Shown here piece after piece: positions 29,053-37,368 of a stretch of DNA of 64,000 bases. The stretch comes from Marinobacterium iners. GTDB taxonomy: Bacteria > Pseudomonadota > Gammaproteobacteria > Pseudomonadales > Balneatricaceae. The first letter of the stretch is position 1, and each line of letters starts with the position of its first letter. The position numbers and the translations under genes were made by a program. The notes beneath the pieces were generated by a model. It was not told where the DNA came from. It was given only the letters and a program-made list of their open reading frames with translations, and searched no databases. The DNA lies in contig NZ_CP022297.1 of the NCBI RefSeq assembly GCF_017310015.1, positions 1,922,001 through 1,986,000 on the forward strand, in the 5' to 3' direction.

Positions 29053-30339
29053 TTACGCCGAGAGTACAATCCTAACGCCGAGCAGCGCCCAGCCAGCCAG
29101 AAAAACAGCAGACAATATGCCGGAAAAGTCGCGATATATAACACAATGAATATCAGTCGTTACAGACCAAAAACCAGCGACTGAGATATTAAGGGGTGAG
29201 CAATGGCCAGAGGGCACACTACCGACCATATCTTCCACAGACTGAAGCAGTGGAACATTCTTCAGCCGCTCCATGTATCGACCCATACCAGCATCTTTTA
29301 TCTCGTCAAGACGATCCTGAGAGGGATTTAAGCAACCCTTTGCACCAAATTTCGTTGGATCACAATCAGTACCGGATTCATCTTCGCCGGTATTATCGCC
29401 GGTATCACCAGAACCAGAACCGGTACCTGGATCACCACCGCCGCCAGTACCAGAATCACCCGTTGTGGCGCCAGAGTCACCTGTTCCGTCAGTGTCGACA
29501 GTACCATCTGAGTTCTGATAGTCAGTTGGTCGATCTGGCCTAGGTGAATCTTGTGAAACAGTACCTTCGGGACAAGATGCGGAGCCGTTGACGATATAGC
29601 CAACTGTTCCATCAGGATTGAGACAGTTTTTCTCGCCCTGGGGATCATCAGTATAACCAAATGGGCATGAGGCATTGGCAGATACAGTTCCAATATACAC
29701 CCCTGACGAGCTAAAACATTTTTTAGGAGGATCACCAGCAGGCTGACATCCATTATCGATATCACATTGGCCCTCATCCTGACCAGTTGCAGGGTCACCA
29801 GTAAACTCTAGAACAGCCGTGCATTTTCGTTCGCCAGTATTCAAATCGTCGGCACAGCCGGCAACCTTAGTAACAAGACGACAACCTTCGAAAGCATAAT
29901 ACTCGGACGGATAACCGCCAGTAAAGGCGTCTAGCTGTATACTGAACTGCTCGCCGGATTCTGGACATTCAGGCTCAGTAGGCAGAGGGCATATTGATGA
30001 ACCCCAAGAAGAATATTTAGGATAGAGAGAAAACGTTCTAGCACCATAAAAAGCGCGGCAGACGCCAGCAGAATCTATAGAGTAAGTCCTATCCGGATAA
30101 TAAGCACTTGCACCCGAACACGCCTCAGCATATGTATTACCATAAGATTTAGGTGATGAATCTACATAAACACAAGGATCACCCTCGACAGCAGCAAAAG
30201 CAAAAACAGGAAGAAATCCAACAAAAAAAGCCATCAAAGGCGCAAGAAACCAATTACCCCAGTAATTTGAAAAATTGGGTTTCAGAAACTGCGAAAAGCG
30301 CCGTACGCACACGCGCAGCCCATTACAAAGAATGTCCAT
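29053..30339 (-). CDS. Adsorption protein (pIII-like), copy 1
   Basis: This 428-residue secreted protein has a basic N terminus and hydrophobic signal (FLAPLMAFFVGFLPVFAFA, cleavage likely before AVEG). Cysteine-rich receptor-binding domains follow (residues about 55-255), then a Gly/Asp/Thr/Ser-rich flexible linker (about 272-325), a C-terminal domain, and a membrane anchor (SAVFLAGWALLGVRIVLSA). This is the pIII design. A TTG two codons upstream (30345) is an alternative start. Receptor (pilus type) cannot be told. Confidence 0.85.
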   Translation of the reverse strand: MDILCNGLRVCVRRFSQFLKPNFSNYWGNWFLAPLMAFFVGFLPVFAFAAVEGDPCVYVDSSPKSYGNTYAEACSGASAYYPDRTYSIDSAGVCRAFYGARTFSLYPKYSSWGSSICPLPTEPECPESGEQFSIQLDAFTGGYPSEYYAFEGCRLVTKVAGCADDLNTGERKCTAVLEFTGDPATGQDEGQCDIDNGCQPAGDPPKKCFSSSGVYIGTVSANASCPFGYTDDPQGEKNCLNPDGTVGYIVNGSASCPEGTVSQDSPRPDRPTDYQNSDGTVDTDGTGDSGATTGDSGTGGGGDPGTGSGSGDTGDNTGEDESGTDCDPTKFGAKGCLNPSQDRLDEIKDAGMGRYMERLKNVPLLQSVEDMVGSVPSGHCSPLNISVAGFWSVTTDIHCVIYRDFSGILSAVFLAGWALLGVRIVLSA

Positions 30340-30370
30340 GACCAAAGATGCTCCACACCAACCCCCTAAG

Positions 30371-30393
30371 AAAAAAAGGGGGCCGAAGCCCCC
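30371..30393 (-). terminator. Central phage terminator, copy 1
   Basis: On the minus strand GGGGGC-TTCG-GCCCCC is followed by seven T residues: a UUCG-tetraloop terminator just downstream of the major coat gene. It separates abundant coat mRNA from low adsorption and assembly expression, as in Ff phages. Confidence 0.93.
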
Positions 30394-30413
30394 AGCGCTG
30401 GAGAAACGCAGTC

Positions 30414-30548
30414 TTAACGACCGCGAATCATGCCGATGAGTTCACCGGCACCACGACGAACAACGACAAAGCCCGCAATGGCAGCACCGATAACACCGAT
30501 ACCAGTCACAACAGCAGCAAAGTCTACAGCACCTGTAATTGCTTCCAT
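30414..30548 (-). CDS. Major coat protein (pVIII-like), copy 1
   Basis: This 44-residue protein reads MEAITGAVDFAAVVTGIGVI, then GAAIAGFVVVRRGAGELIGM and IRGR. It has an acidic N terminus, a central hydrophobic helix and a basic C terminus that faces the DNA, as in inovirus major coats (Pf1-like, without a separate signal peptide). It is followed at once by the strong central terminator. The only other candidate, the 79-residue neighbour, lacks the basic tail. Confidence 0.85.
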   Translation of the reverse strand: MEAITGAVDFAAVVTGIGVIGAAIAGFVVVRRGAGELIGMIRGR

Positions 30549-30551
30549 GAT

Positions 30552-30791
30552 TCACCTACCTATATTGATTGATTTAACAAGTTGAGCAGCACAAAAACCG
30601 GCCAGCATGCAGATGGCAACGCTGGTAAATCCGGCCCCGAACATAGCCGCTAGATGCTCGGGGTTCAGTTGCGCCAAATCAAATGCCATGAGCACCTGAT
30701 CGGACGGAATAATTGCCCATTGTTCAGAGCACGTCAGAGAACCATCCGGATTGGATGTAAGAACGCCTTGGCACAATGGGAACGAAGACAT
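30552..30791 (-). CDS. Small membrane or minor coat protein (pVII/pIX-like position), copy 1
   Basis: This 79-residue protein has an N-terminal Cys-containing segment (MSSFPLCQGVLTSNPDGSLTCSEQW) and one transmembrane helix (MFGAGFTSVAICMLAGFCAAQLV). It lies three bases before the major coat gene and its start codon overlaps the end of the ssDNA-binding gene. Position and size suit a virion-tip protein; sequence alone does not prove it. Confidence 0.7.
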   Translation of the reverse strand: MSSFPLCQGVLTSNPDGSLTCSEQWAIIPSDQVLMAFDLAQLNPEHLAAMFGAGFTSVAICMLAGFCAAQLVKSINIGR

Positions 30792-31126
30792 TACGAAACC
30801 TTACTGACCGGTGCAGAAGCTGTTACAGCCTTATTAATCCGGTCGGCAGCATTCTTGACAAATGCAGCGTAGGGCGCGATCTGGGCACCAAAGCCGAGGC
30901 GGTAAGACAAGTTGCCTTCACGAATATCGACCTCGATATCAGTCACAACCTCCTTGCCTTCGAGATCCATGAACTGGACATGCTTGCCCTCTTCAATATC
31001 CCGGTTAAACATCATGACGGTGATCGCTTCCGATCCAGACGACTTTAACGTGATCTTGCCGAGTTTTTCCTTGCCGCCTTTGATTGAAGCAATATCAACA
31101 TCGAGAACCTTCATAATAACGCGCAT
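30791..31126 (-). CDS. Phage ssDNA-binding-type protein (pV position, DUF1293-like), copy 1
   Basis: This 111-residue protein (MRVIMKVLDVDIASIKGGKE; VTDIEVDIREGNLSYRLGFG) sits between the initiator and the coat genes, where inoviruses encode the ssDNA-binding protein that coats the viral strand. It resembles the DUF1293 group of Vibrio filamentous phages. The ATG at 31126 is chosen because the upstream open extension overlaps the initiator gene and lacks phage-like sequence. Confidence 0.72.
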   Translation of the reverse strand: MRVIMKVLDVDIASIKGGKEKLGKITLKSSGSEAITVMMFNRDIEEGKHVQFMDLEGKEVVTDIEVDIREGNLSYRLGFGAQIAPYAAFVKNAADRINKAVTASAPVSKVS

Positions 31127-31196
31127 GTTTTTTACCTCTCGTTTTGATATCAATTCGTTCTCGAGGAGCGTTAGCCAGGAGAACAAAACGATATCG

Positions 31197-32330
31197 TTAA
31201 GCAACCAATTGGAGATTAGGACGGGCGTCCGCGTGGCGGTACCAGCTCGGGGCAGATACCTCCTGAACTTCAACTTTCTTGGCCTTGACGATATAAACCG
31301 GACTGAACCGGCTGATATCGCAAGCGTGAGCAATGTCGATACCAATGTTTCGCAACCGTGCACGGTGGGTTTGAACCTGTGACTTCTGAAGATCAAAACG
31401 CTGACCATGCATCCACTGGATGGCATACATGGCCGTGGTATTGGCGGCTCGGGTGGTCTCGACAGTGCCTGAACTGATCAGGCGTTCAGAAATGCTTTCG
31501 AGGGTCATGGCTTCTACCTGCAAACGGCTATCAATGGACACAAACTCAGACTGCAACGGCTGGAATATCGACTGATCAAACAACCCCCAGTAACGGGCAT
31601 TCATGCGTGTTAACTGGCGGCCTTTGATCTTCTGTTCAAAGCGGACAATGCCGTTTTCAGAACAGAAACGGATCACATCACGGACATACTCAACTTCAGT
31701 ACTTTCAGGGCCGTATTTTCTGAGGACTTTGGGGAGCAAATGGAGGCCCAGCTCGTGGGCCTTGTCGTAGACACTGGGGTAAATCAAGTTGGCTGCACCC
31801 TTCTTGGACAGCCAGTCAACGGTCTTACCGTTGGTGTGTAAACGAGGGACAGAGTTACGGTAGTTCAGCGTTGACAAGCCTTTCAGGTAGTCATCTGAAC
31901 ACCCCTCACCTGCGGCGCGGTTCGTGGTGGTGTGGACCTCCTTCAGAACCGCGCCGTCCGTCATCTGACGGAGTTTTGCAGAACCGGAAACCTTATCTGT
32001 CATGTGCCATACCTTCGTACACTTGGTGAACTCAGGCAGGCCCAGCGAACGAAGAACACGGTTATAAACCGCCACACATTCGTCCAGGGACTTAAGACCA
32101 AACAGATTATCGAGACGACCATACCGGGAGGGATTACCGGAGACAGTCAGGCGGTTGCCGGAAATGCGAATCTTGATCGAAGTGCAAAAAGAACCTTCAT
32201 GCTGCCACGCTGGCTGACAAATCGCCCCGCCCTCGCCTGTCGCGGTATCAATGTTCTGATACGCACGATCAGCGACGAGCGGGAGCTCAAAGTCAAAATC
32301 TTGGTAGATTTCTAGCCAGTCAAAGAACAC
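31197..32330 (-). CDS. Rolling-circle replication initiator (gene II/X family), copy 1
   Basis: This 377-residue protein matches the Ff-type gene II/X family: an N-terminal phage-CRI-like region (HEGSFCTSIKIRISGNRLTVSGNPSRYGRLDNLFGLKSLDEC, residues about 43-90), then GLSTLNYRNSVPRLHTNGKTVDWL and the C-terminal phage-X-like region. It nicks the replicative form to start rolling-circle synthesis. The start is GTG with GGGA seven bases upstream. It is divergent from the repressor gene. Confidence 0.9.
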   Translation of the reverse strand: MFFDWLEIYQDFDFELPLVADRAYQNIDTATGEGGAICQPAWQHEGSFCTSIKIRISGNRLTVSGNPSRYGRLDNLFGLKSLDECVAVYNRVLRSLGLPEFTKCTKVWHMTDKVSGSAKLRQMTDGAVLKEVHTTTNRAAGEGCSDDYLKGLSTLNYRNSVPRLHTNGKTVDWLSKKGAANLIYPSVYDKAHELGLHLLPKVLRKYGPESTEVEYVRDVIRFCSENGIVRFEQKIKGRQLTRMNARYWGLFDQSIFQPLQSEFVSIDSRLQVEAMTLESISERLISSGTVETTRAANTTAMYAIQWMHGQRFDLQKSQVQTHRARLRNIGIDIAHACDISRFSPVYIVKAKKVEVQEVSAPSWYRHADARPNLQLVA

Positions 32331-32449
32331 AAAAAAGTCCCTTTATGTACACATGTGCAATTTCAATGCGTCATATATACAACCAACAAACATACATGTC
32401 AAATAAAGACGTAGAATCATGCCTATATGCAACAGGAGATCACGGAATC
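32331..32449. promoter_or_regulatory. Divergent promoter/operator region, copy 1
   Basis: The 119 bases between the initiator and repressor starts contain an imperfect palindrome TGTACACATGTGCA (about 32345-32358) and related ACATACATGT sequence. They are probable operators for the adjacent repressor. Confidence 0.5.
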
Positions 32450-32773
32450 ATGCATATAGGTGAAAACCTCAAGAACATTCGTAAAAAAATGAAAATGTCT
32501 CAGAAGGAACTGGCAGAGGCGTCAGGGATAAGCTCTGCACAGATATCGAGAATAGAAAAAGGAGACCAGAAGAACCCACAACTAGAAACGGTTGTATCGC
32601 TGGCAACCAACCTAGGGGTATCACTGGAAGAACTGGTATTTGGGGAGAAAAGCCCTAACGAAATCAACTACTTAATGAAAGCAGTTGACGAAATGGAAAC
32701 CGAAGAAAAGGAATTCATAAAGAGACTGATAAAAACATGCGTGATAACAAGCCAGAGTAAACGGCTAGAGTAA
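32450..32773 (+). CDS. XRE/Cro-type phage repressor, copy 1
   Basis: This 107-residue regulator has a helix-turn-helix at residues about 6-60 (GENLKNIRKKMKMSQKELAEASGISSAQISRIEKGDQKNPQLETVVSLATNLGVSLEELVFG). The ATG at 32450 has AGGAG ten bases upstream; earlier in-frame Met codons lie in the operator-like region. It is transcribed divergently from the replication and structural operon and probably represses it. Confidence 0.88.
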   Translation: MHIGENLKNIRKKMKMSQKELAEASGISSAQISRIEKGDQKNPQLETVVSLATNLGVSLEELVFGEKSPNEINYLMKAVDEMETEEKEFIKRLIKTCVITSQSKRLE

Positions 32774-32775
32774 GG

Positions 32776-32824
32776 TTTACCCCGGGAAACCGGGGTAAAG
32801 TTCGGGTGTCACTGGAACCCGAAC
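32776..32824. other. Twin hairpins, candidate phage replication origin or terminator, copy 1
   Basis: Two adjacent perfect stem-loops follow the repressor gene: TTTACCCCGG-GAAA-CCGGGGTAAA (32776-32799) and GTTCGGGT / ACCCGAAC (32800-32824). A related TTACCCCC / GGGGGTAA hairpin occurs in the intergenic region of the third phage. Confidence 0.5.
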
Positions 32825-32845
32825 GCCTCCGGCGTCAGATCAGCA

Positions 32846-33046
32846 TCACAAGGCGCGCATCGCTTCAACCACCGCGACCTCTTCCGGCGTCAGCCACATC
32901 TGCACCTCGCCCCGCGCCCTGCGCCGCTCGCGCTCGGCTTGCTTGCGTTCAGCCGCTGACATGGCACCGCTTTTAAGATTCGGCTTGCGGCCCCGCCGCT
33001 CAAGCGGCAAGGGGCGGGTCTGTTTGTCCAGGTTATCGCGTGCCAT
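32846..33046 (-). CDS. Small basic accessory protein, copy 1
   Basis: This 66-residue, strongly basic protein (LPLERRGRKPNLKSGAMSAA, then ERKQAERERRRARGEVQMWL and TPEEVAVVEAM) resembles small DNA-binding or ribbon-helix-helix-like regulators, but no family is certain. It is coupled (TAATG) to the gene upstream at 33046-33405. The module is more GC-rich than the rest of the phage, suggesting separate acquisition. Confidence 0.65.
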   Translation of the reverse strand: MARDNLDKQTRPLPLERRGRKPNLKSGAMSAAERKQAERERRRARGEVQMWLTPEEVAVVEAMRAL

Positions 33047-33405
33047 TACCGGTATACCTCGCGGCCTAGTATGTGGCCGTGGTGATCTAACTCCATGTTT
33101 GCCGCGGTTATGTAGTCAAGCACTTTGCCAAGCTCTGCATCCGTCTTGTCGCCTGTGTACACGTAACCGGTCAGCACACGCGCAAAGCGTATGTTATGCA
33201 TCACGTCATCCAGCATGTTGTTAAACCACTGCGACCCGTCGTCGTGCGGTGTAATAAGCCGCAGCACATTAGCCAGTGCATCCAACGCTTTGCCAAGCTC
33301 AGCATCCGATTTTTGACCTGTATACACCGCACGCACAACAGAGCTTGCCGCCGCCGTTTCGCGCATTACGTCCACGGCCATTTTTGCGTAGGTTTTTGCG
33401 TCCAT
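33046..33405 (-). CDS. Accessory protein with internal repeat, copy 1
   Basis: This 119-residue protein contains two similar halves: VYTGQKSDAELGKALDALAN (residues about 27-46) and VYTGDKTDAELGKVLDYITA (about 82-101). It is not recognised and has no membrane segment. It is first in a two-gene unit placed between the origin-like hairpins and attP, the usual variable slot of inoviruses. Its promoter region carries two GTGAyTGTCAC palindromes. Confidence 0.7.
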   Translation of the reverse strand: MDAKTYAKMAVDVMRETAAASSVVRAVYTGQKSDAELGKALDALANVLRLITPHDDGSQWFNNMLDDVMHNIRFARVLTGYVYTGDKTDAELGKVLDYITAANMELDHHGHILGREVYR

Positions 33406-33423
33406 TGCCTTTTCCTCAATTTC

Positions 33424-33487
33424 GTGACTGTCACTAAATAATATACCCGCACCGGCACCAATGCAAGCATTAATTTGTGATTGTCAC
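33424..33487. promoter_or_regulatory. Twin palindromic operators of the accessory module, copy 1
   Basis: GTGACTGTCAC (33424-33434) and GTGATTGTCAC (33477-33487) are 53 bases apart, upstream of the 119-residue gene. They are probable sites for a dimeric regulator, perhaps the small basic protein of the same unit. Confidence 0.5.
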
Positions 33488-33512
33488 GATAAAAAAATAA
33501 GGAATAAGGCCT

Positions 33513-33611
33513 CGCATAATGCGCGTTATGTGACGGGTCGCCCAGCTGCGGCGGGCCGTGAGATTGTGCCCGCCGCCCCCTAAACATAACGCATTGACCA
33601 TTATGCGAAAC
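33513..33611. other. Intact CTXphi-type attP with inverted Xer half-sites, at the copy 1/copy 2 junction
   Basis: CGCATAAT (33513-33520) can pair with ATTATGCG (33600-33607), and GCGTTATGT (33523-33531) with ACATAACGC (33584-33592). The unpaired centres are GC and ATTGACC. Folded as single-stranded DNA this gives XerC-arm and XerD-arm duplexes around a mismatched centre, the arrangement known for CTXphi. The intervening loop has a further GGCGGGC / GCCCGCC hairpin. Confidence 0.8.
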
Positions 33612-33728
33612 CCGATAGAAGGGAAAAAAGCGGTTAATCAGGGGGTGAAATGCTGCCGGTGTTCCTATCAGACAGCGATCAGCACAACGAGTAAATCAGG
33701 ATAGACAGGACGCCAAGAGCGGTTGAAC

Positions 33729-33807
33729 ATGCCCGCCGCTAGCGGGCATAAACAGTGCCAGTAGTCAGGCTGTGCGAGTCGCATACGCTCACGCACAGTC
33801 TGACTAC
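33729..33807. other. Phage intergenic hairpins, copy 2
   Basis: Same two stem-loops as at 27557-27635. Confidence 0.55.
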
Positions 33808-34946
33808 ATGGACACGGGTTGTGCCGCAGTACCCAAGCCGCCGTTTCTAAATCCGGTTGTACGGTCGACGCGCTTTCCGTCAACGATACACCAATCCATA
33901 AAACCGCCGGTATAGCTATGGCATGCAGCCTTGTCGACATAACGATAACCAACGCGATTCTGGACAACAACAAAATCACCAGATGGCAAACCAACCTCAC
34001 CAACAAGTTGCCAATCGTTAGAGGCACTGGGGAGATTAGAATCAGGGTCTAAATAGGGATCAGGCGAAGGAGAGGCAGGGACAGGCGGCAGTAAAGCAGG
34101 TTTTGGATCATAAACCGTAGGCAAACTAACACCCTCGGGAACATCAACATGCTGAGAAGCAGTATCAACGCGATCTGTAGCACCGAAACCACTCGACAAA
34201 AGATCATATGCAGACCAGCCGCCAATGATAAGGGCGAGAGGACCACCGATGAGGGACATGAGCAAAGCTGGAGATCGGAGCTTATTTGCACGCTTATCAG
34301 CCTTTTGCTCTTTCCCTGCCCCATGAAGCCCCCCTGCCTGCGACTTAGTAGCGGACTGATACAGATTATATACTTTAGGTTGATATGAACCGTAGAACTC
34401 ACGAAGACGCCGGTTAACTGACGGTTTTGGGCCCGTAACCGGACCAGTGAATACGTCAATACGATAACGCCGATCCTGACCAACATGGTTAAGCTTTTGA
34501 GCACGGTAGGTTTCGTCAACGAAATTGCGCACCCAACTGGCAAGCTGGGCAAGATCCTGAGTAACGAGAACTATCTCAGTTGAGCGACCCGCCGCATCGA
34601 CTTGGTGACGATGCTCAGCGAAGTATTCCTGATGCTGTTTTTTTGCCTGGTTAACTTTTTGGCCTGATGGCCACACCCTCCAGACCTCGTCCCATACATG
34701 AACAGCACCATATCGAAGGTGCAAGAACGTTTCGTTTTCAGAATCGGCAACGGCCTGTAAATCCATTAACTCGATTCGAGGATGAGGAGCAGAATTAAGA
34801 CGGCACCATTCCTGAATCTCGCCCATTTTCAGTGGCAAGTTGGTGACGATCGGTCGACCCTGCAAAAGACAGGGCAAAATTACATTCTCTACTACTCCAT
34901 AGCTTTTGCCAGAACCCGGTAGCCCGGTATATGCAACAACAGACAT
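33804..34946 (-). CDS. Zot-like assembly ATPase (pI), copy 2
   Basis: Identical 380-residue product to the gene at 27632-28774, with Walker A GLPGSGKS and one transmembrane helix. Confidence 0.93.
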   Translation of the reverse strand: MSVVAYTGLPGSGKSYGVVENVILPCLLQGRPIVTNLPLKMGEIQEWCRLNSAPHPRIELMDLQAVADSENETFLHLRYGAVHVWDEVWRVWPSGQKVNQAKKQHQEYFAEHRHQVDAAGRSTEIVLVTQDLAQLASWVRNFVDETYRAQKLNHVGQDRRYRIDVFTGPVTGPKPSVNRRLREFYGSYQPKVYNLYQSATKSQAGGLHGAGKEQKADKRANKLRSPALLMSLIGGPLALIIGGWSAYDLLSSGFGATDRVDTASQHVDVPEGVSLPTVYDPKPALLPPVPASPSPDPYLDPDSNLPSASNDWQLVGEVGLPSGDFVVVQNRVGYRYVDKAACHSYTGGFMDWCIVDGKRVDRTTGFRNGGLGTAAQPVSM

Positions 34947-34954
34947 AAATCACC

Positions 34955-35215
34955 TCATCCTATAATTGGTATACGGCGGATTATAAAACGAATCAGATAA
35001 GCACTGAGAATGATTGAAATACCGTATTCAATTTGCATAGGCCCGACAAAATAGGCGACCTCAGGAGTTATTCCAGCAAGAGAACCACCGACATCGTCAA
35101 ACCACTCGGGGGCAGGTATTTGCTCAAGAACCGACATAAGAAGATCGAACAACCAAAAAAGCATTTCACGGAACCAATGCTTCAAAGTATCGAAAAAAGG
35201 TACAAGCAATAACAT
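34955..35215 (-). CDS. pVI-like minor coat protein, copy 2
   Basis: Identical 86-residue product to the gene at 28783-29043. Confidence 0.8.
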   Translation of the reverse strand: MLLLVPFFDTLKHWFREMLFWLFDLLMSVLEQIPAPEWFDDVGGSLAGITPEVAYFVGPMQIEYGISIILSAYLIRFIIRRIPIIG

Positions 35216-35224
35216 AAAACCCCC

Positions 35225-36511
35225 TTACGCCGAGAGTACAATCCTAACGCCGAGCAGCGCCCAGCCAGCCAGAAAAACAGCAGACAATATGCCGGAAAAG
35301 TCGCGATATATAACACAATGAATATCAGTCGTTACAGACCAAAAACCAGCGACTGAGATATTAAGGGGTGAGCAATGGCCAGAGGGCACACTACCGACCA
35401 TATCTTCCACAGACTGAAGCAGTGGAACATTCTTCAGCCGCTCCATGTATCGACCCATACCAGCATCTTTTATCTCGTCAAGACGATCCTGAGAGGGATT
35501 TAAGCAACCCTTTGCACCAAATTTCGTTGGATCACAATCAGTACCGGATTCATCTTCGCCGGTATTATCGCCGGTATCACCAGAACCAGAACCGGTACCT
35601 GGATCACCACCGCCGCCAGTACCAGAATCACCCGTTGTGGCGCCAGAGTCACCTGTTCCGTCAGTGTCGACAGTACCATCTGAGTTCTGATAGTCAGTTG
35701 GTCGATCTGGCCTAGGTGAATCTTGTGAAACAGTACCTTCGGGACAAGATGCGGAGCCGTTGACGATATAGCCAACTGTTCCATCAGGATTGAGACAGTT
35801 TTTCTCGCCCTGGGGATCATCAGTATAACCAAATGGGCATGAGGCATTGGCAGATACAGTTCCAATATACACCCCTGACGAGCTAAAACATTTTTTAGGA
35901 GGATCACCAGCAGGCTGACATCCATTATCGATATCACATTGGCCCTCATCCTGACCAGTTGCAGGGTCACCAGTAAACTCTAGAACAGCCGTGCATTTTC
36001 GTTCGCCAGTATTCAAATCGTCGGCACAGCCGGCAACCTTAGTAACAAGACGACAACCTTCGAAAGCATAATACTCGGACGGATAACCGCCAGTAAAGGC
36101 GTCTAGCTGTATACTGAACTGCTCGCCGGATTCTGGACATTCAGGCTCAGTAGGCAGAGGGCATATTGATGAACCCCAAGAAGAATATTTAGGATAGAGA
36201 GAAAACGTTCTAGCACCATAAAAAGCGCGGCAGACGCCAGCAGAATCTATAGAGTAAGTCCTATCCGGATAATAAGCACTTGCACCCGAACACGCCTCAG
36301 CATATGTATTACCATAAGATTTAGGTGATGAATCTACATAAACACAAGGATCACCCTCGACAGCAGCAAAAGCAAAAACAGGAAGAAATCCAACAAAAAA
36401 AGCCATCAAAGGCGCAAGAAACCAATTACCCCAGTAATTTGAAAAATTGGGTTTCAGAAACTGCGAAAAGCGCCGTACGCACACGCGCAGCCCATTACAA
36501 AGAATGTCCAT
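35225..36511 (-). CDS. Adsorption protein (pIII-like), copy 2
   Basis: Identical product to the gene at 29053-30339, including the Gly/Asp-rich linker, which is often a place of length change between copies. The unchanged linker argues for recent duplication. Confidence 0.85.
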   Translation of the reverse strand: MDILCNGLRVCVRRFSQFLKPNFSNYWGNWFLAPLMAFFVGFLPVFAFAAVEGDPCVYVDSSPKSYGNTYAEACSGASAYYPDRTYSIDSAGVCRAFYGARTFSLYPKYSSWGSSICPLPTEPECPESGEQFSIQLDAFTGGYPSEYYAFEGCRLVTKVAGCADDLNTGERKCTAVLEFTGDPATGQDEGQCDIDNGCQPAGDPPKKCFSSSGVYIGTVSANASCPFGYTDDPQGEKNCLNPDGTVGYIVNGSASCPEGTVSQDSPRPDRPTDYQNSDGTVDTDGTGDSGATTGDSGTGGGGDPGTGSGSGDTGDNTGEDESGTDCDPTKFGAKGCLNPSQDRLDEIKDAGMGRYMERLKNVPLLQSVEDMVGSVPSGHCSPLNISVAGFWSVTTDIHCVIYRDFSGILSAVFLAGWALLGVRIVLSA

Positions 36512-36542
36512 GACCAAAGATGCTCCACACCAACCCCCTAAG

Positions 36543-36565
36543 AAAAAAAGGGGGCCGAAGCCCCC
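36543..36565 (-). terminator. Central phage terminator, copy 2
   Basis: Same UUCG-loop terminator as at 30371-30393. Confidence 0.93.
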
Positions 36566-36585
36566 AGCGCTGGAGAAACGCAGTC

Positions 36586-36720
36586 TTAACGACCGCGAAT
36601 CATGCCGATGAGTTCACCGGCACCACGACGAACAACGACAAAGCCCGCAATGGCAGCACCGATAACACCGATACCAGTCACAACAGCAGCAAAGTCTACA
36701 GCACCTGTAATTGCTTCCAT
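36586..36720 (-). CDS. Major coat protein (pVIII-like), copy 2
   Basis: Identical 44-residue product to the gene at 30414-30548. Confidence 0.85.
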   Translation of the reverse strand: MEAITGAVDFAAVVTGIGVIGAAIAGFVVVRRGAGELIGMIRGR

Positions 36721-36723
36721 GAT

Positions 36724-36963
36724 TCACCTACCTATATTGATTGATTTAACAAGTTGAGCAGCACAAAAACCGGCCAGCATGCAGATGGCAACGCTGGTAA
36801 ATCCGGCCCCGAACATAGCCGCTAGATGCTCGGGGTTCAGTTGCGCCAAATCAAATGCCATGAGCACCTGATCGGACGGAATAATTGCCCATTGTTCAGA
36901 GCACGTCAGAGAACCATCCGGATTGGATGTAAGAACGCCTTGGCACAATGGGAACGAAGACAT
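36724..36963 (-). CDS. Small membrane or minor coat protein, copy 2
   Basis: Identical 79-residue product to the gene at 30552-30791. Confidence 0.7.
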   Translation of the reverse strand: MSSFPLCQGVLTSNPDGSLTCSEQWAIIPSDQVLMAFDLAQLNPEHLAAMFGAGFTSVAICMLAGFCAAQLVKSINIGR

Positions 36964-37298
36964 TACGAAACCTTACTGACCGGTGCAGAAGCTGTTACAG
37001 CCTTATTAATCCGGTCGGCAGCATTCTTGACAAATGCAGCGTAGGGCGCGATCTGGGCACCAAAGCCGAGGCGGTAAGACAAGTTGCCTTCACGAATATC
37101 GACCTCGATATCAGTCACAACCTCCTTGCCTTCGAGATCCATGAACTGGACATGCTTGCCCTCTTCAATATCCCGGTTAAACATCATGACGGTGATCGCT
37201 TCCGATCCAGACGACTTTAACGTGATCTTGCCGAGTTTTTCCTTGCCGCCTTTGATTGAAGCAATATCAACATCGAGAACCTTCATAATAACGCGCAT
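36963..37298 (-). CDS. Phage ssDNA-binding-type protein, copy 2
   Basis: Identical 111-residue product to the gene at 30791-31126. Confidence 0.72.
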   Translation of the reverse strand: MRVIMKVLDVDIASIKGGKEKLGKITLKSSGSEAITVMMFNRDIEEGKHVQFMDLEGKEVVTDIEVDIREGNLSYRLGFGAQIAPYAAFVKNAADRINKAVTASAPVSKVS

Positions 37299-37368
37299 GT
37301 TTTTTACCTCTCGTTTTGATATCAATTCGTTCTCGAGGAGCGTTAGCCAGGAGAACAAAACGATATCG

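Larger units (their letters stand above)
27429..33600 (-). mobile_element. Filamentous prophage copy 1 (6,172 bp)
   Basis: A complete inovirus genome integrated at dif, with the usual gene order on the minus strand: initiator, ssDNA-binding protein, small coat proteins, terminator, adsorption protein, pVI-like protein and Zot/pI. A repressor is divergent and a two-gene accessory module lies at the right end. It is followed directly by a second copy with no visible difference. No integrase gene is present, in line with use of host XerC and XerD. Confidence 0.95.
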
